Shown one piece after another: positions 18,816 to 27,987 of a stretch of DNA of 64,000 bases. The notes beneath the pieces are model-generated. The model was not told where the DNA came from. It saw only the letters and a list, made by a program, of their open reading frames with translations, and made no database searches. Position numbers and translations under genes: made by a program. Numbering within the stretch: position 1 is the first letter of the stretch; every line of letters starts with the position of its first letter. The stretch spans positions 117,284-181,283 of the forward strand of contig NZ_LMIE01000031.1 in NCBI RefSeq assembly GCF_001428625.1. The letters run 5' to 3'. The stretch comes from Hydrogenophaga sp. Root209 (GTDB lineage Bacteria; Pseudomonadota; Gammaproteobacteria; Burkholderiales; Burkholderiaceae_C).

Positions 18816-19079
18816 CAGTGCACGCGGGTGAGTTGCTGGCTCAGGTGCGGTTGGTGCAGCAAACGGTGGATATCGCCGCACCCCACAGAGGCATGCTCGA
18901 GTCCATCCCGGTTCCGGCGGGCGAGCGTTGTGGACGCGGCGCGGTGCGGTGCTGGCCCGCGCCATCCCCTTGTGAATGCCAATCTGCGCAAGCATTGAGC
19001 ACGCTCAAGCGGGCCGATTGCTGCCCCGCACAGACTGAAGGCTCCGCTGCACGCAGCGACATTGCTCGACCCATTCGCC

Positions 19080-19544
19080 ATGCACACATCTGCCCTGAAA
19101 CGTTCGTTGCTCGTTGTGCTGGCCATCTTCAGTTTGGTGGCCTGCCAGACCCCCGTGACCCAGGAGCAAAGTGGCATGGTGATCGGTGGTCTGCTCGGTG
19201 GTGCGGTGGGTTCGCAGTTCGGCCATGGCAGTGGCCGAACGGCCGCCGTCATCCTGGGCACGCTCGCTGGCGTGGCCGTGGGCGGCACCGTGGGCCGCTC
19301 CATGGACGAGCGTGACCGGTACATGACCGCGCAGACCCTGGAGACCGTACGCACCGGCGTGCCCAGCCAGTGGGTCAACCCGGACACCGGCTACCGCTAC
19401 ACCGTGGTGCCCACACGCACCTACGGCAGCGACGAAGTCCCCTGCCGCGAATACCAGGTGAGCGCCGTGATCGGCGGGCGCGTGGAACAGATGTGGGGCA
19501 CGGCCTGCCGCCAGCCCGACGGCAGCTGGCGCGCCCAGCCCTGA
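19080..19544 (+). CDS. Glycine-zipper 17-kDa-antigen-like lipoprotein
   Basis: 154 residues. The signal ends with the lipobox LVAC (Cys22). A glycine zipper follows at about 38-80 (GMVIGGLLGGAVGSQFG, then GTLAGVAVGGTVG), then a C-terminal domain with CREYQV and CRQPDG typical of the Rickettsia 17-kDa surface antigen family. It is expected at the outer membrane; role structural or unknown. The ATG at MHTSALKR gives a standard signal peptide. A -35/-10 pair is not evident. Confidence 0.86.
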   Translation: MHTSALKRSLLVVLAIFSLVACQTPVTQEQSGMVIGGLLGGAVGSQFGHGSGRTAAVILGTLAGVAVGGTVGRSMDERDRYMTAQTLETVRTGVPSQWVNPDTGYRYTVVPTRTYGSDEVPCREYQVSAVIGGRVEQMWGTACRQPDGSWRAQP

Positions 19545-19616
19545 CGGCCGGCAGCATGGAGGTGGTGCTCGTCAGCTTGAGGTTTTGAGTGCGGGGTTGC
19601 TCGGGAGGCAGTCTGA

Positions 19617-20792
19617 TCAGACTCCGGGCCCTCTCTCTACCCACCGCCACAGCAGCAGGGCTGCGCTGAATGCGCACGCAGCCGAGAACCCGAAAGCGCT
19701 CAGCGGGCCGAATGCCTGATACAGCCAGCCGAAGACGACAGACGCCGGAAGCAGAAGAATCCCGGCGATCAGGTTGAACCATCCGAATGCCGTGCCTCGC
19801 CGATCCTCGGACGCAAGATCGGCCACCAGCGCCTTCTCAACACCCTCGGTCGCGGCCATGAACAATCCATAAAAGCCGAACAAGGAATACAGGCCCCAGC
19901 CATCCACTCCGACAAGTCCCATCAAAAGGTAGAAGGCCCCGTAGGCGACATAGCCCCCGAGCAGGATTCGAGAGCGGCCCACCTGGTCAGACCATGCCGA
20001 CAAGGGGGTAGAAAAGGCCATCGCCACAGCTGACACAGCCGCCCAAAGCAGCGGTATGTGGGCTTCGGGAACACCCAGCTCTCTCGCTCGCAGGAGCAAG
20101 AACATGTTGGATGAATTGCCCAGATTGAACAGGGCCACCACCGCCAGGTAGTGCCGAAGCGATCGTGGCAACTGGCCGATTCGCCAGTCAAAACGGTCGC
20201 GCGACATGGCTGGTACTTGAGCGGACTCCTTGAGCGACAGGGCCAAGACCACACAGATGACCGCCGGGATCACCGACCACAGAAAGACATCCCGCAGCGG
20301 GACGCCAGCGGCCAGCAAGGCAAAGGCCAGCAGGGGACCCACCACAGCGCCAGCGTTGTCCATCGCGCGGTGAAGTCCAAAGGCCAGGCCACGCTGGGTC
20401 GAGTCAACGCTGGCCGCCAGCAGCGCATCCCTGGGTGATGTTCGCAAGCCCTTGCCGACCCGGTCTGCAAACCGAATGACCAGCAGCGTGCCCCAACTGC
20501 CCGCAAAAGCCATCAGCGGGCGACCGAAGCCAGCCAGTGCGTATCCCACAACCACCCAGGGTTTGCTCTTGCGGGTACGGTCCACGATGACGCCTGAGAA
20601 CAGCTTGAGCAAGCTCGCAGTCGCTTCGGCAATCCCCTCGATGATGCCCAACGCCCGGGGCCCGGCCATCAGCACCGAGGCCAGGTACAGGGGAACGAGC
20701 GGGTACAGCATCTCGCTGGCACTGTCGTTGACGAGACTGATGAAACCGATCAACCAGACTGTGCGGGGGAGCCGGGACAAGGATTCAAGCAA
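19617..20792 (-). CDS. Major facilitator superfamily transporter
   Basis: 391 residues with 11-12 hydrophobic segments. The opening GFISLVNDSASEMLYPLVPLY and the loop DRVGKGLRTSPRDAL mark an MFS subgroup found widely in bacteria without a fixed substrate. The only plausible start is TTG, with AAGGT 8 bases upstream; no ATG or GTG lies in frame before it. Monocistronic on the minus strand. Confidence 0.86.
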   Translation of the reverse strand: MLESLSRLPRTVWLIGFISLVNDSASEMLYPLVPLYLASVLMAGPRALGIIEGIAEATASLLKLFSGVIVDRTRKSKPWVVVGYALAGFGRPLMAFAGSWGTLLVIRFADRVGKGLRTSPRDALLAASVDSTQRGLAFGLHRAMDNAGAVVGPLLAFALLAAGVPLRDVFLWSVIPAVICVVLALSLKESAQVPAMSRDRFDWRIGQLPRSLRHYLAVVALFNLGNSSNMFLLLRARELGVPEAHIPLLWAAVSAVAMAFSTPLSAWSDQVGRSRILLGGYVAYGAFYLLMGLVGVDGWGLYSLFGFYGLFMAATEGVEKALVADLASEDRRGTAFGWFNLIAGILLLPASVVFGWLYQAFGPLSAFGFSAACAFSAALLLWRWVERGPGV

Positions 20793-20861
20793 TCGGTCTA
20801 CCTTGCTACAGGTCTTGAAGGGAAAGTGAAAGCGTCGGATCTCTTGTGCCGGGGTTCGTGC

Positions 20862-21254
20862 TCAGCGCGGCGGCTGTTGCGTCATCCACAGCTCCGAGGG
20901 CGAACGCGCGCGCACGTAGCAGTCGATGCGTGCGACATCGGGCCAGTCGCCCTCGATACCTACGAATGAAAGGCCCTTGCGTGTGATGAGTTCGCGCGTG
21001 ATGCGCGATCGCATGCGGTAGAAATCCGATGTGCCGTGCGTTGCCTCGCCCAGCAAAACGAGACGTGCATCGCCTGCATGCTCCAGCAGATCGTGCGGTG
21101 CCTCACCCAGCACGGGTTCCGAGCCTGTGTCAGCCATGTCTTCCACGCGAAAGTCGTTACCGTGCAGACGGGTCACACGGACCAGTTCACCGACTTCGGG
21201 ATCATCGCCCAGGGTCATGGTGGTCCTGCGACGGGAAGGCTCTGAACGGTTCAT
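20862..21254 (-). pseudogene. Erythromycin-esterase-like protein, 5' fragment
   Basis: 130 codons holding the N-terminal signature DARLVLLGEATHGTSDFYRMR followed by ITRELITRKGLSFVGIEGDW and DVARIDCYVR, the substrate-site region of erythromycin-esterase/succinoglycan-type hydrolases. Intact proteins are 400 or more residues; here the frame ends soon after with unrelated residues SELWMTQQPPR. The start chosen follows AGGAA. Probably non-functional. Confidence 0.78.
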
Positions 21255-21553
21255 GCCGCGGTTTCCTGGAGCAATGTTCATGTTCGCGCAACGCGCAACT
21301 CAAGTGGCATCGTCCGCGACATGGCATCGCCCGGCATTGAGCCGGCGCAATGTGAGGGTTCAAGGACTTTTCACGCAGGACATTGCGTCCAGTCAATGTG
21401 CGGCTGACATCACCCCTCGACATTGGAACTCGGCTTCAGTTCCCGGTTGTGAACCAGAAGCAGGCAGTTTCAGTGGGCGCTGAGAAGGACCTCCGGTCAT
21501 GACCGGGGCGTTCTCCAGAAGGCTCGTTCAAGGTTCTTTTAAGGAAATATTTC

Positions 21554-22876
21554 ATGAAAACTTCCAAATCGGACTCTTCTCGTTGGCATCGATTCGTGAG
21601 TGGTGTCGCTGCGTTTTCCATGGCATCCCTTGCGGCCTTGTCGCTCTCAGGATGTGGTGGAGGTTCATCCGAACCCACTTCACCGCCACCCGCGACCATC
21701 GCTGCGCCTGGTGAGCCAACTTCCTTGACCGTGACCGGTGGCGAGAATGTGGCGACCCTGGTGTGGTCCCCGCCAGTCGTGTCAGCCAATGCCGGCCAGC
21801 CGGCCAGTTTTGAGATCTACCGCAGCACCACCGCAACCACCACCGCGACAACGTTGGTCTCCCCGGCCAACTTCGTCGTCTCGATACCTGCGGTCGCGGC
21901 ACAGACAACGCCCTACAGCCACACCGACATCGGTTTGCCAGGGGCCAACACCACTTACTACTACGTGGTCACCGCCAAAAACGCCGGCGGCGAGACGCCA
22001 TCCGCGGTGGCCAGTGACTCAGTGACTGGTCCACCTGTACCCGCCACCTATGGCAACAACTTTTCAGCGGCCCTGATCTTTGCGGACGATATCGGCATCA
22101 CCAATCTGGCCCTCGATCCGGCAAAAAGCTGGACCATCACCGACCTGACGGCCATCGACTACAACACCGGACTGCGCCCACTGGCCTCAGAGATCACAGC
22201 CATGCAGGCCCTCCCGGTCCCCCCGAGCACGCTGCCCTATCTGCCTCAGGCATCCAGAATCAACCCTCTGTACTACGAGCAGAAGTCCATCAACACCTGG
22301 CAAGGTGAATGGGCCAAGGCCAATGGGGTGGATCAGGAAGTCACCGCCAAGTGGGGTGACAACCTGTCCAGTGCCAGCCTCAGTTCGTCTGCCAAGATCA
22401 GGATCGAAATGGTTCTGACCAAGGACGTCACCGCAACCCCCATGACGGTCTACCCGATGTTGCTGCTGTCTGGCTCGGGAACAAACGAATTGCAAGGGAC
22501 CACAGGTGTAGCCACCACCGCCACCACCGCCTTTGTCTTCGCGACCAATGCCCGTCTGACGCTCCAGAAGCTGGATGCAGGCGGCCTGCCCACCGGCCCA
22601 GTGGTGGTGGACCAGGCCTTGTTTGATCCAGCAGTCCCCGACGGCCTCAACAAGCTGTCTGGTGAAATCCCCGTATCCGGCAATTTCACCTATGGCTTCG
22701 TGTGGGATCCTGCAACTGCAGGATCCTCCGCCGGCCAGTACCGGGTGACCTTCAAGCTCGATCCGACGTCATCGTTCGGAACCGGTAACCCGGCCAACAA
22801 CACCTTCATGAAGACAGCCACCAACGGTGTGCGCGTATCCGACACCGAGGTCTACATCGATATCGATGTGAAGTAG
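21554..22876 (+). CDS. Secreted lipoprotein with a fibronectin type III domain
   Basis: 440 residues. Lipobox LSGC with Cys34, then a Gly/Ser/Pro-rich linker. An FN3 domain occupies about 52-155 ([17 protein letters not shown], then [16 protein letters not shown]). The C-terminal 280 residues (for example [20 protein letters not shown] and [15 protein letters not shown]) do not match a family I know and may be a carbohydrate- or surface-binding domain. Start follows AAGGAAATATTTC. Base composition is somewhat less GC-rich than its neighbours, hinting at horizontal origin. Confidence 0.83.
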   Translation: MKTSKSDSSRWHRFVSGVAAFSMASLAALSLSGCGGGSSEPTSPPPATIAAPGEPTSLTVTGGENVATLVWSPPVVSANAGQPASFEIYRSTTATTTATTLVSPANFVVSIPAVAAQTTPYSHTDIGLPGANTTYYYVVTAKNAGGETPSAVASDSVTGPPVPATYGNNFSAALIFADDIGITNLALDPAKSWTITDLTAIDYNTGLRPLASEITAMQALPVPPSTLPYLPQASRINPLYYEQKSINTWQGEWAKANGVDQEVTAKWGDNLSSASLSSSAKIRIEMVLTKDVTATPMTVYPMLLLSGSGTNELQGTTGVATTATTAFVFATNARLTLQKLDAGGLPTGPVVVDQALFDPAVPDGLNKLSGEIPVSGNFTYGFVWDPATAGSSAGQYRVTFKLDPTSSFGTGNPANNTFMKTATNGVRVSDTEVYIDIDVK

Positions 22877-22894
22877 CCAACCCCGACCCACTTC

Positions 22895-22975
22895 GCCGCG
22901 CAGCCACAACAGGGGCAGATAACAACCGACGATCTCGGCGATGGCGGTGGCGAAGTAGAGCAGCAGTGTTTTCAT
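22895..22975 (-). pseudogene. ynfA: YnfA (UPF0060) membrane protein, 5' stub
   Basis: The minus strand reads [20 protein letters not shown] followed by PLLWLR, an unmistakable start of the small YnfA-family membrane protein (normally about 108 residues). After 27 codons the similarity ends and the frame runs antisense into the FN3 lipoprotein gene. It begins one base after the stop codon of the glutathione transferase gene, so it was the second gene of that operon before truncation. Confidence 0.8.
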
Positions 22976-22976
22976 G

Positions 22977-23666
22977 TCACTGGATCGTCGGGTCGTGAAA
23001 GCGCCGGGCCAGACCGCTGCGCCCCGGATAGAACTTGAACCAGGGCCGCGCCTGGTCGATGGTGCGTGCCACCGGTGGGTGGTCCATCAACCGGTCAAAG
23101 TACGCCGCCAGGTGCGTGTGTTGCGGCGCGAGGGGCACGTAGGTCACGGCGTAGAACAAGGCCGGCGCGGCTGCGCAGTCGGCCATGCTGAACCCATCGC
23201 CGGCGACCCAGGTTCGCCCTTCCAGTTGGCGATCGATCAGCGCATAGGCCGACGTCAGCGTGTCTCGGGCCCGCGCAACACTGTGTGCGTCGCGCTCGCC
23301 CTCCGGCCGCAGAAGATCGGCGGTGAAGGCCTGCATCGGCGTCATCACGTACAGATCGAAGAGGCGGTCCCACAAGCGCACTTCAAGTGCCTGGTCCGGG
23401 TCGTGCGGTATCAGCGTGCGGCCTGGGCGCGCATGGTGGCGTTGCAGGTGCTCGATGATGATGCTCGTCTCGGGAACGGGCCGGCCCTGGTCCACCAGCA
23501 GCGGCATCTTGCCCAGGGGCCACAGCGCCAGGTGCGCCGAGCGCTCTGCCGCATCACCCAGGTTCAAAAACCGCAGGTCGACCTCGATGCCGAGCACGTC
23601 GACAGCGATCAGCACCTTGTGGCAGCACGAGGACAGGGGGTGGTAGTGAAGCGTCAGGGCACTCAT
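22977..23666 (-). CDS. Glutathione S-transferase family protein
   Basis: 229 residues: N-terminal thioredoxin-like domain starting [20 protein letters not shown] (Ser/Cys site near 12-15), cis-Pro loop GKMPLLVD and [10 protein letters not shown], then the helical C-terminal domain with [16 protein letters not shown]. Conjugates or isomerises electrophiles with glutathione in the cytoplasm; substrate not predictable. The ATG follows CAGGAGATGCC; a longer in-frame reading overlaps argP and is rejected. Directly followed by the ynfA stub. Confidence 0.9.
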   Translation of the reverse strand: MSALTLHYHPLSSCCHKVLIAVDVLGIEVDLRFLNLGDAAERSAHLALWPLGKMPLLVDQGRPVPETSIIIEHLQRHHARPGRTLIPHDPDQALEVRLWDRLFDLYVMTPMQAFTADLLRPEGERDAHSVARARDTLTSAYALIDRQLEGRTWVAGDGFSMADCAAAPALFYAVTYVPLAPQHTHLAAYFDRLMDHPPVARTIDQARPWFKFYPGRSGLARRFHDPTIQ

Positions 23667-23737
23667 GGCATCTCCTGTGATTCCAATGATCGGGAGTATG
23701 AAGCCGACCCCGGCCCTGCCAACGTGGCAGAGGCGGG

Positions 23738-24634
23738 TCAGTTCGGTATCAACACGTTGCGCGCAGCAGCAACAACCCGGCGGGTCAGTCCATCGAGCAA
23801 CGTTGACGCCGCGCGCGCCTGTTGCCAGTGCAGCGGCACGTCCAGCGAAGAGCCGGGCACCAGTTCCACGAGAGCGCCCGTCTTCAGCTGGGCGCGGATC
23901 ATCACCTCTGGTTGCAGACCCCAACCCATGCCGGCGACGGCCGCCACCACGAAGGCCTGTGGCGACGGCAAGGTGTGCCGGGGCAACTCCACATGCCGAT
24001 GGCACAGGCGCCGCACCCAGCGCGCCTGCAACTCGTCCTTGGTGTTGAACTGCAGGCTGGGTGCCTGCGCCAGGCTGCCCGCGCCCACACCACCGGCAAA
24101 GTGGCGTTCGACGAAGGCGGGACTGGCGGTCGCCAGGTAGCGCATGGAGCCCAAGGGCTGGCTGTTGCAGCCGACGGCCTGCCGGGCAGAGGCGGTGACC
24201 GCGGCCAGCACCGCACCGCTGCGCAACCACTCGGCGGTGTGGTCCTCGTCATCCACCGCCACCTCCATCAGCACCGGAGTCCGTGCCGCGAAGGCGGCCA
24301 CCGCGGGGGCAAACCAGGTGGCCAGGCTGTCGGCATTCACCGCCACGGGCAGCGCCACCCGCGCAACGCCTTCGGGCGCGAGCGCGGGCAAAGCGCCTTG
24401 CAGTTCCTGTTCAAGCAGCCGCACGCGGTCCACGTGTTGACACAGCCGCCTGCCCGTTTCCGTGGCCTGGCAGGGCTGACCGCGCACCACCAGCGCACAG
24501 CCGACGCGCTCCTCCAGCAACCGTATGCGCTGCGAAATCGCCGACGGTGTCACGTTCAGCGCACGGGCCGCGCGCTCGAAGCTGCCTTCGCGCACCACGG
24601 AGGCCAGCGCAGACAGCGATGCATAGTCCAGCAT
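23738..24634 (-). CDS. argP: LysR-family regulator of the ArgP/LysG type
   Basis: 298 residues with the N-terminal helix-turn-helix SFERAARALNVTPSAISQRI and a LysR effector domain. The sequence and its divergent placement opposite a LysE/ArgO exporter are those of ArgP (IciA)/LysG, which senses basic amino acids and activates the exporter. The start MLDYASLSAL is the conserved family start. The 73-base divergent region presumably holds both promoters and the ArgP site. Confidence 0.9.
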   Translation of the reverse strand: MLDYASLSALASVVREGSFERAARALNVTPSAISQRIRLLEERVGCALVVRGQPCQATETGRRLCQHVDRVRLLEQELQGALPALAPEGVARVALPVAVNADSLATWFAPAVAAFAARTPVLMEVAVDDEDHTAEWLRSGAVLAAVTASARQAVGCNSQPLGSMRYLATASPAFVERHFAGGVGAGSLAQAPSLQFNTKDELQARWVRRLCHRHVELPRHTLPSPQAFVVAAVAGMGWGLQPEVMIRAQLKTGALVELVPGSSLDVPLHWQQARAASTLLDGLTRRVVAAARNVLIPN

Positions 24635-24707
24635 GAATGCAGTTTTTCTTAAGTGAATGAAGTAGAGACAGTTTGCCTTCACACAACCAAGCTGGCAATC
24701 TCGCCGC

Positions 24708-25358
24708 ATGACGACGTTTTTCTCCAACTTGTCCGGCGCGGGGCCGGTCTTCATTCAAGGTCTGTTTCTGAGCCTCGGGCTCATCGTGGCCATCGGTGCG
24801 CAAAACGCCTTTGTGCTGCGCCAGGGGCTTCGCCGCGAGCATGTGGGCAGCGTGGTGCTCTTCTGTGCCGTGGCGGACGCCGTGCTGATCACGGCGGGCG
24901 TGCTGGGCATGGCGCAGGCCCTGGCAGACAGCCCCGGCATCGCACGCGCGCTGGCGCTGGCCGGCGCTGCCTTCCTGGCGGTGTATGGGTGGCAAGCTTT
25001 GCGTCGCGCGCGCAACCCGCAGCTTCTGAAGGCCTCCGAGGGCAGCGAGACGTTCAGCCGTGGAGCGGCCGTGGCGCAGGCGGCGGCGTTCACGCTGCTC
25101 AATCCCCATGTCTACCTGGACACGGTGTTGCTGGTGGGCAGCATTGGCGCGCAGCAACCGGCGGCGCTGCGTGGCTGGTTCGTGGCAGGCGCGAGCACGG
25201 CCAGCCTGTTCTGGTTCGGGCTGCTCGGCTTTGGCGCGCGTTGGCTGGCGCCTTGGTTTGCCCGTCCGCGGGCATGGCAGATGCTGGACGCTCTGATCGG
25301 TGTGACCATGTGGGTGTTGGCAGGTCTGCTGGTGCGCCACGCCCTCACCAACTTCTGA
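24708..25358 (+). CDS. argO: LysE/ArgO-family amino-acid exporter
   Basis: 216 residues with about six membrane segments. The family opening FIQGLFLSLGLIVAIGAQNA and the mid-protein motif LLNPHVYLDTVLLVGSIG are exact for basic-amino-acid exporters. It would export arginine and/or lysine (or toxic analogues) across the inner membrane. It stands alone, divergent from the argP-type regulator. Confidence 0.92.
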   Translation: MTTFFSNLSGAGPVFIQGLFLSLGLIVAIGAQNAFVLRQGLRREHVGSVVLFCAVADAVLITAGVLGMAQALADSPGIARALALAGAAFLAVYGWQALRRARNPQLLKASEGSETFSRGAAVAQAAAFTLLNPHVYLDTVLLVGSIGAQQPAALRGWFVAGASTASLFWFGLLGFGARWLAPWFARPRAWQMLDALIGVTMWVLAGLLVRHALTNF

Positions 25359-25431
25359 AGGTTCTGAAGGCCTTTGACGACGACTCCCCCCGCCCCTGGC
25401 GGGTGGACCGTGCGGAGCAAAGGTCTCGATG

Positions 25432-26088
25432 CTATCGGTTGGCCTTGCCCACCTCTTCAGCCACCAGCGCGGCCAGCTGATCAGGGCCAAAGCTCGGCAG
25501 GCTGCGGCCATTGACGAAGAAGGTGGGCGTCTTGGTGACTTGCAGCGCCGTGAGGTCTTCCATGTCCTGTTGCAACAGCGCCTGCATCCCGGGCTTCTCG
25601 ATGTCCCGCCGCGCCTGGGCGAGGTCCAGTCCGGCCTGCTCGGCCACTTTGAAGGCGGTCTCGATATTGGGCTGGCCGTGGTCGGCCCAGGTGGGCTGCG
25701 CGGCCAACACAGCCTCAAGAACTGTCTGGTACTTGCCTTGGCTCCGGGCGGCTTCCAACAGCTTGACCACATGGTCAGAGCCTTGGTGGAACGGCGCGTA
25801 GCGGATCACAAGCTTCACGTCGTTCGGGTACCGCGCCATGAGATTCTTGACGATGGGATGGAACGCGCGGCAGGTCTCGCAGGCCGGGTCAAAGAACTCG
25901 ACGATGGTGACCGGTGCGTCTTGCGGGCCGAAGACCGGCGAATGCATGCGCACCAGGCGGGTCTGCTCGGCCTTGACCTGCACCGCCTGCGCGGTCTGCA
26001 CGCGCTTCTGGTAGGTATTCATGCCCAGGTAGAAGAACAAGGCAACGATGGCCACGAGGCCGATGACAGTGAACTTTCTGGCGCTCAT
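25432..26088 (-). CDS. DsbA-family thiol-disulfide oxidoreductase, membrane-anchored
   Basis: 218 residues. An N-terminal membrane anchor (FTVIGLVAIVALFFYLGM) is followed by a thioredoxin fold with the active site PACETC and a cis-Pro loop TKTPTFF. The intervening helical insert matches DsbA/DsbG-like proteins. It would introduce or shuffle disulfides in the periplasm, reoxidised by the DsbB-like protein whose gene overlaps it by 4 bases (ATGA). The start at MSARKF is fixed by that overlap. Confidence 0.9.
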   Translation of the reverse strand: MSARKFTVIGLVAIVALFFYLGMNTYQKRVQTAQAVQVKAEQTRLVRMHSPVFGPQDAPVTIVEFFDPACETCRAFHPIVKNLMARYPNDVKLVIRYAPFHQGSDHVVKLLEAARSQGKYQTVLEAVLAAQPTWADHGQPNIETAFKVAEQAGLDLAQARRDIEKPGMQALLQQDMEDLTALQVTKTPTFFVNGRSLPSFGPDQLAALVAEEVGKANR

Positions 26089-26528
26089 GAACGGGTCTTT
26101 CTCAAGTAACCAAAAAGCAGGATGACGACGGCGATGAAGGCCACGAGTGACAACCAGGGAATCTGGATGCCGCCCAGAACTTCGAGGCGCTGTTCGCTGC
26201 ACGAGGGTCCGGTGCCGCAGGGCACCCACCACTTCGGCACCCACCCGGCGATCAGCGCGGAGTGGTAGCCCGCCATGGCCGCGCCACCGAGCGCCAGCGG
26301 CATCGCATAAATGGCGCCGCGCCGGTCTTCAGCGAAGGCGGCCATACCCAGAATGAGCGCCAGCGGAAACATGAAGATGCGCTGGTACCAGCAGAGCAGG
26401 CAGGGCGTCATGCCCATGACCTCGCCGAGGAACAAGGCGCCCAGGGTAGACACCAGGGCCACGCCCCAGGCCACCACCAACACAGCCCAGGCACGCATCG
26501 GCCGGGGCCGCTCAGTGGACGTGGCCAT
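26085..26528 (-). CDS. DsbB/BdbC-type disulfide-forming membrane protein
   Basis: 147 residues with four membrane segments. The first cysteine pair is in TPCLLCWYQRI, the BdbC/DsbB signature for quinone-linked oxidation, and the second in PCGTGPSC. It passes electrons from the partner thioredoxin-fold protein to quinone. The ATG follows AAGGATCACC and overlaps the end of the cation-efflux gene by 17 bases; the two dsb genes overlap by 4, so the three are translationally linked. Confidence 0.9.
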   Translation of the reverse strand: MATSTERPRPMRAWAVLVVAWGVALVSTLGALFLGEVMGMTPCLLCWYQRIFMFPLALILGMAAFAEDRRGAIYAMPLALGGAAMAGYHSALIAGWVPKWWVPCGTGPSCSEQRLEVLGGIQIPWLSLVAFIAVVILLFGYLRKTRS

Positions 26529-27165
26529 GGTGATCCTTGCCGGCTTCCTCACCCAGTTCTCCCCTCGCCTGCCGCAGCACCGTCCAGCCGCCGTGCAAGG
26601 CCAGCGCAGCCATCAGGCTGGCCACCGCCAGGTCGGGCCAGGCCGAGCCGGTGCCGAACACGCCGAGCGCGGCCATGAACACGGCCACGTTGCCGATGGC
26701 GTCGTTGCGCGAGCACAGCCACACGCTGCGCATGTTGGCGTCGCCTTCGCGAAACGCGTAGAGCATCCACGCCACGGCTACGTTGGCCGCGAGCGCAAGC
26801 AGAGCCACCGCGCCCATGGTCATGGCCTGTGGCACCCCGCCATGCCACACCGACCACACCGCCGCCCCCAGCACATACAGACCGAAGCCCATCATGCTGA
26901 CCGCCTTGAGCATGGCCGCGCGCGCTCGCCAGGCCAGCACCGAGGCCAGCACCGCGAGCGAGACCGCGTAGTTGAGCGCATCGCCCGCGAAGTCCACCGC
27001 ATCGGCCAGCAGCGAGAGCGATCCGGCCTGCACGCCCGCGCCGATCTCGATCAGGAACATGGCGGCGTTGACGATCAGGGCGATCCAGAGGATCTTGCGG
27101 TAGCGCGGCAGGTTGACGAGGGTCTCGGCCTTGGGGGTGTCGTGGTCACAGCAATGAGCGGACAT
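26512..27165 (-). CDS. Cation diffusion facilitator family transporter
   Basis: 217 residues with a metal-ligand-rich N-terminus (SAHCCDHD) and six membrane segments. The transport site reads LADAVDFAGDALNY (Asp-rich in place of the common HxxxD arrangement) and a His-rich tail ends DHHGHVH. It lacks the long cytosolic C-terminal domain of larger CDF proteins. Zn, Cd or Co export is inferred from family and from the divergent MerR-type regulator. Start follows GAAAGGAAAAACC. Confidence 0.88.
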   Translation of the reverse strand: MSAHCCDHDTPKAETLVNLPRYRKILWIALIVNAAMFLIEIGAGVQAGSLSLLADAVDFAGDALNYAVSLAVLASVLAWRARAAMLKAVSMMGFGLYVLGAAVWSVWHGGVPQAMTMGAVALLALAANVAVAWMLYAFREGDANMRSVWLCSRNDAIGNVAVFMAALGVFGTGSAWPDLAVASLMAALALHGGWTVLRQARGELGEEAGKDHHGHVH

Positions 27166-27194
27166 GGTTTTTCCTTTCGATGCCTGCATTGGAA

Positions 27195-27215
27195 ACCCTG
27201 GAGTCGCTACAGTGT
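27195..27215. promoter_or_regulatory. MerR-type operator between CDF gene and merR-like gene
   Basis: An imperfect 21-base dyad with half-sites ACCCTG and CAGTGT lies between the divergent genes, 30 bases before each start. It resembles the CadR/PbrR class of operators, which sit in the long spacer of the target promoter. Most positions are symmetric (about 15 of 20 outside the centre). Binding is inferred. Confidence 0.55.
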
Positions 27216-27244
27216 CAACCACTCATTTCAATGGAGGGTGTGCG

Positions 27245-27670
27245 ATGCAGATCAAGGAACTGTCCCAAGCCACGGGCGTGGACGTCGAGACCATCCGCTA
27301 CTACGAAAAACAGGGCCTGCTGCCCGAGCCGGCACGGCGCGACAACGGCTATCGCGACTACGAAGCCAGCCATCTGGAACGCCTGTCCTTCATCCGCCAC
27401 TGCCGGGCGCTGGACATGCCGCTGGCCGATGTGAGCCGCTTGCTGGGTTTCGTTGACAAGCCCGATGCGCATTTTGGCGACGTTGATCGGCTGGTGGACG
27501 AGCAACTGGCGCGCGTGCGGGCGCGTCTCAAGAGCATGCGCGCGCTGGAGAAGCAGTTGCTCCAGTTGCGGGCGCGCTGCTCGGGCACCCACGCAGGACA
27601 CTGCGGCATCCTGGACGAGCTGGTGTCCGCGGCGCAAGGCGAGGCCTGCGCTTGCCACAGTGACGGCTGA
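27245..27670 (+). CDS. MerR-family metal-responsive regulator (CadR/PbrR-like)
   Basis: 141 residues. Helix-turn-helix QIKELSQATGVDVETIRYYE, dimer helix, then a cysteine-rich tail with Cys112, Cys120, Cys135 and Cys137. CadR/PbrR proteins have Cys112 and about Cys119 plus a Cys near 77-79; here that region reads DAHFGDVD, so the third cysteine is replaced and His76 is the nearest possible ligand. Metal specificity may therefore differ. Divergent from the CDF exporter it presumably controls. Confidence 0.88.
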   Translation: MQIKELSQATGVDVETIRYYEKQGLLPEPARRDNGYRDYEASHLERLSFIRHCRALDMPLADVSRLLGFVDKPDAHFGDVDRLVDEQLARVRARLKSMRALEKQLLQLRARCSGTHAGHCGILDELVSAAQGEACACHSDG

Positions 27671-27676
27671 CGACGC

Positions 27677-27889
27677 TCAGTTCTCCAGCTTGATCAGCCC
27701 CTCCGCCACATAGCGCTTGAAGTCGGTCAAGGGTATCGCCGCCGAGCCGTGCGTCTCTTCGTCGGTCCAGCTCAGCGTGGCGTCGTTGACAGCGATGGTC
27801 ACCTCCACCGGGCCGGGGCGGATTTCGACATTCGGGCCGTCGCCACTGCGGTATTCGACCTTGCCGACGATCTGTGCTTTTTGAGCCAT
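27677..27889 (-). CDS. Small conserved protein of unknown function
   Basis: 70 residues, acidic, predicted beta-rich: KVEYRSGDGPNVEIRPGP then VTIAVNDATLSW and LTDFKRYVAEGLIKLEN. No signal peptide or membrane segment. Start follows GGGGATACC. I do not recognise a named family. It converges on the merR-like gene with 6 bases between stops and is divergent from the DMT transporter. Confidence 0.75.
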   Translation of the reverse strand: MAQKAQIVGKVEYRSGDGPNVEIRPGPVEVTIAVNDATLSWTDEETHGSAAIPLTDFKRYVAEGLIKLEN

Positions 27890-27987
27890 TTGGTATCCCC
27901 CAGTTAAAGACCAATAGCATCGCCCTGCACGGCCCCCAAGGTCGGTGCGCTGGCGTACGCTTCGCATCACGCCCACCGTTCAAGACC

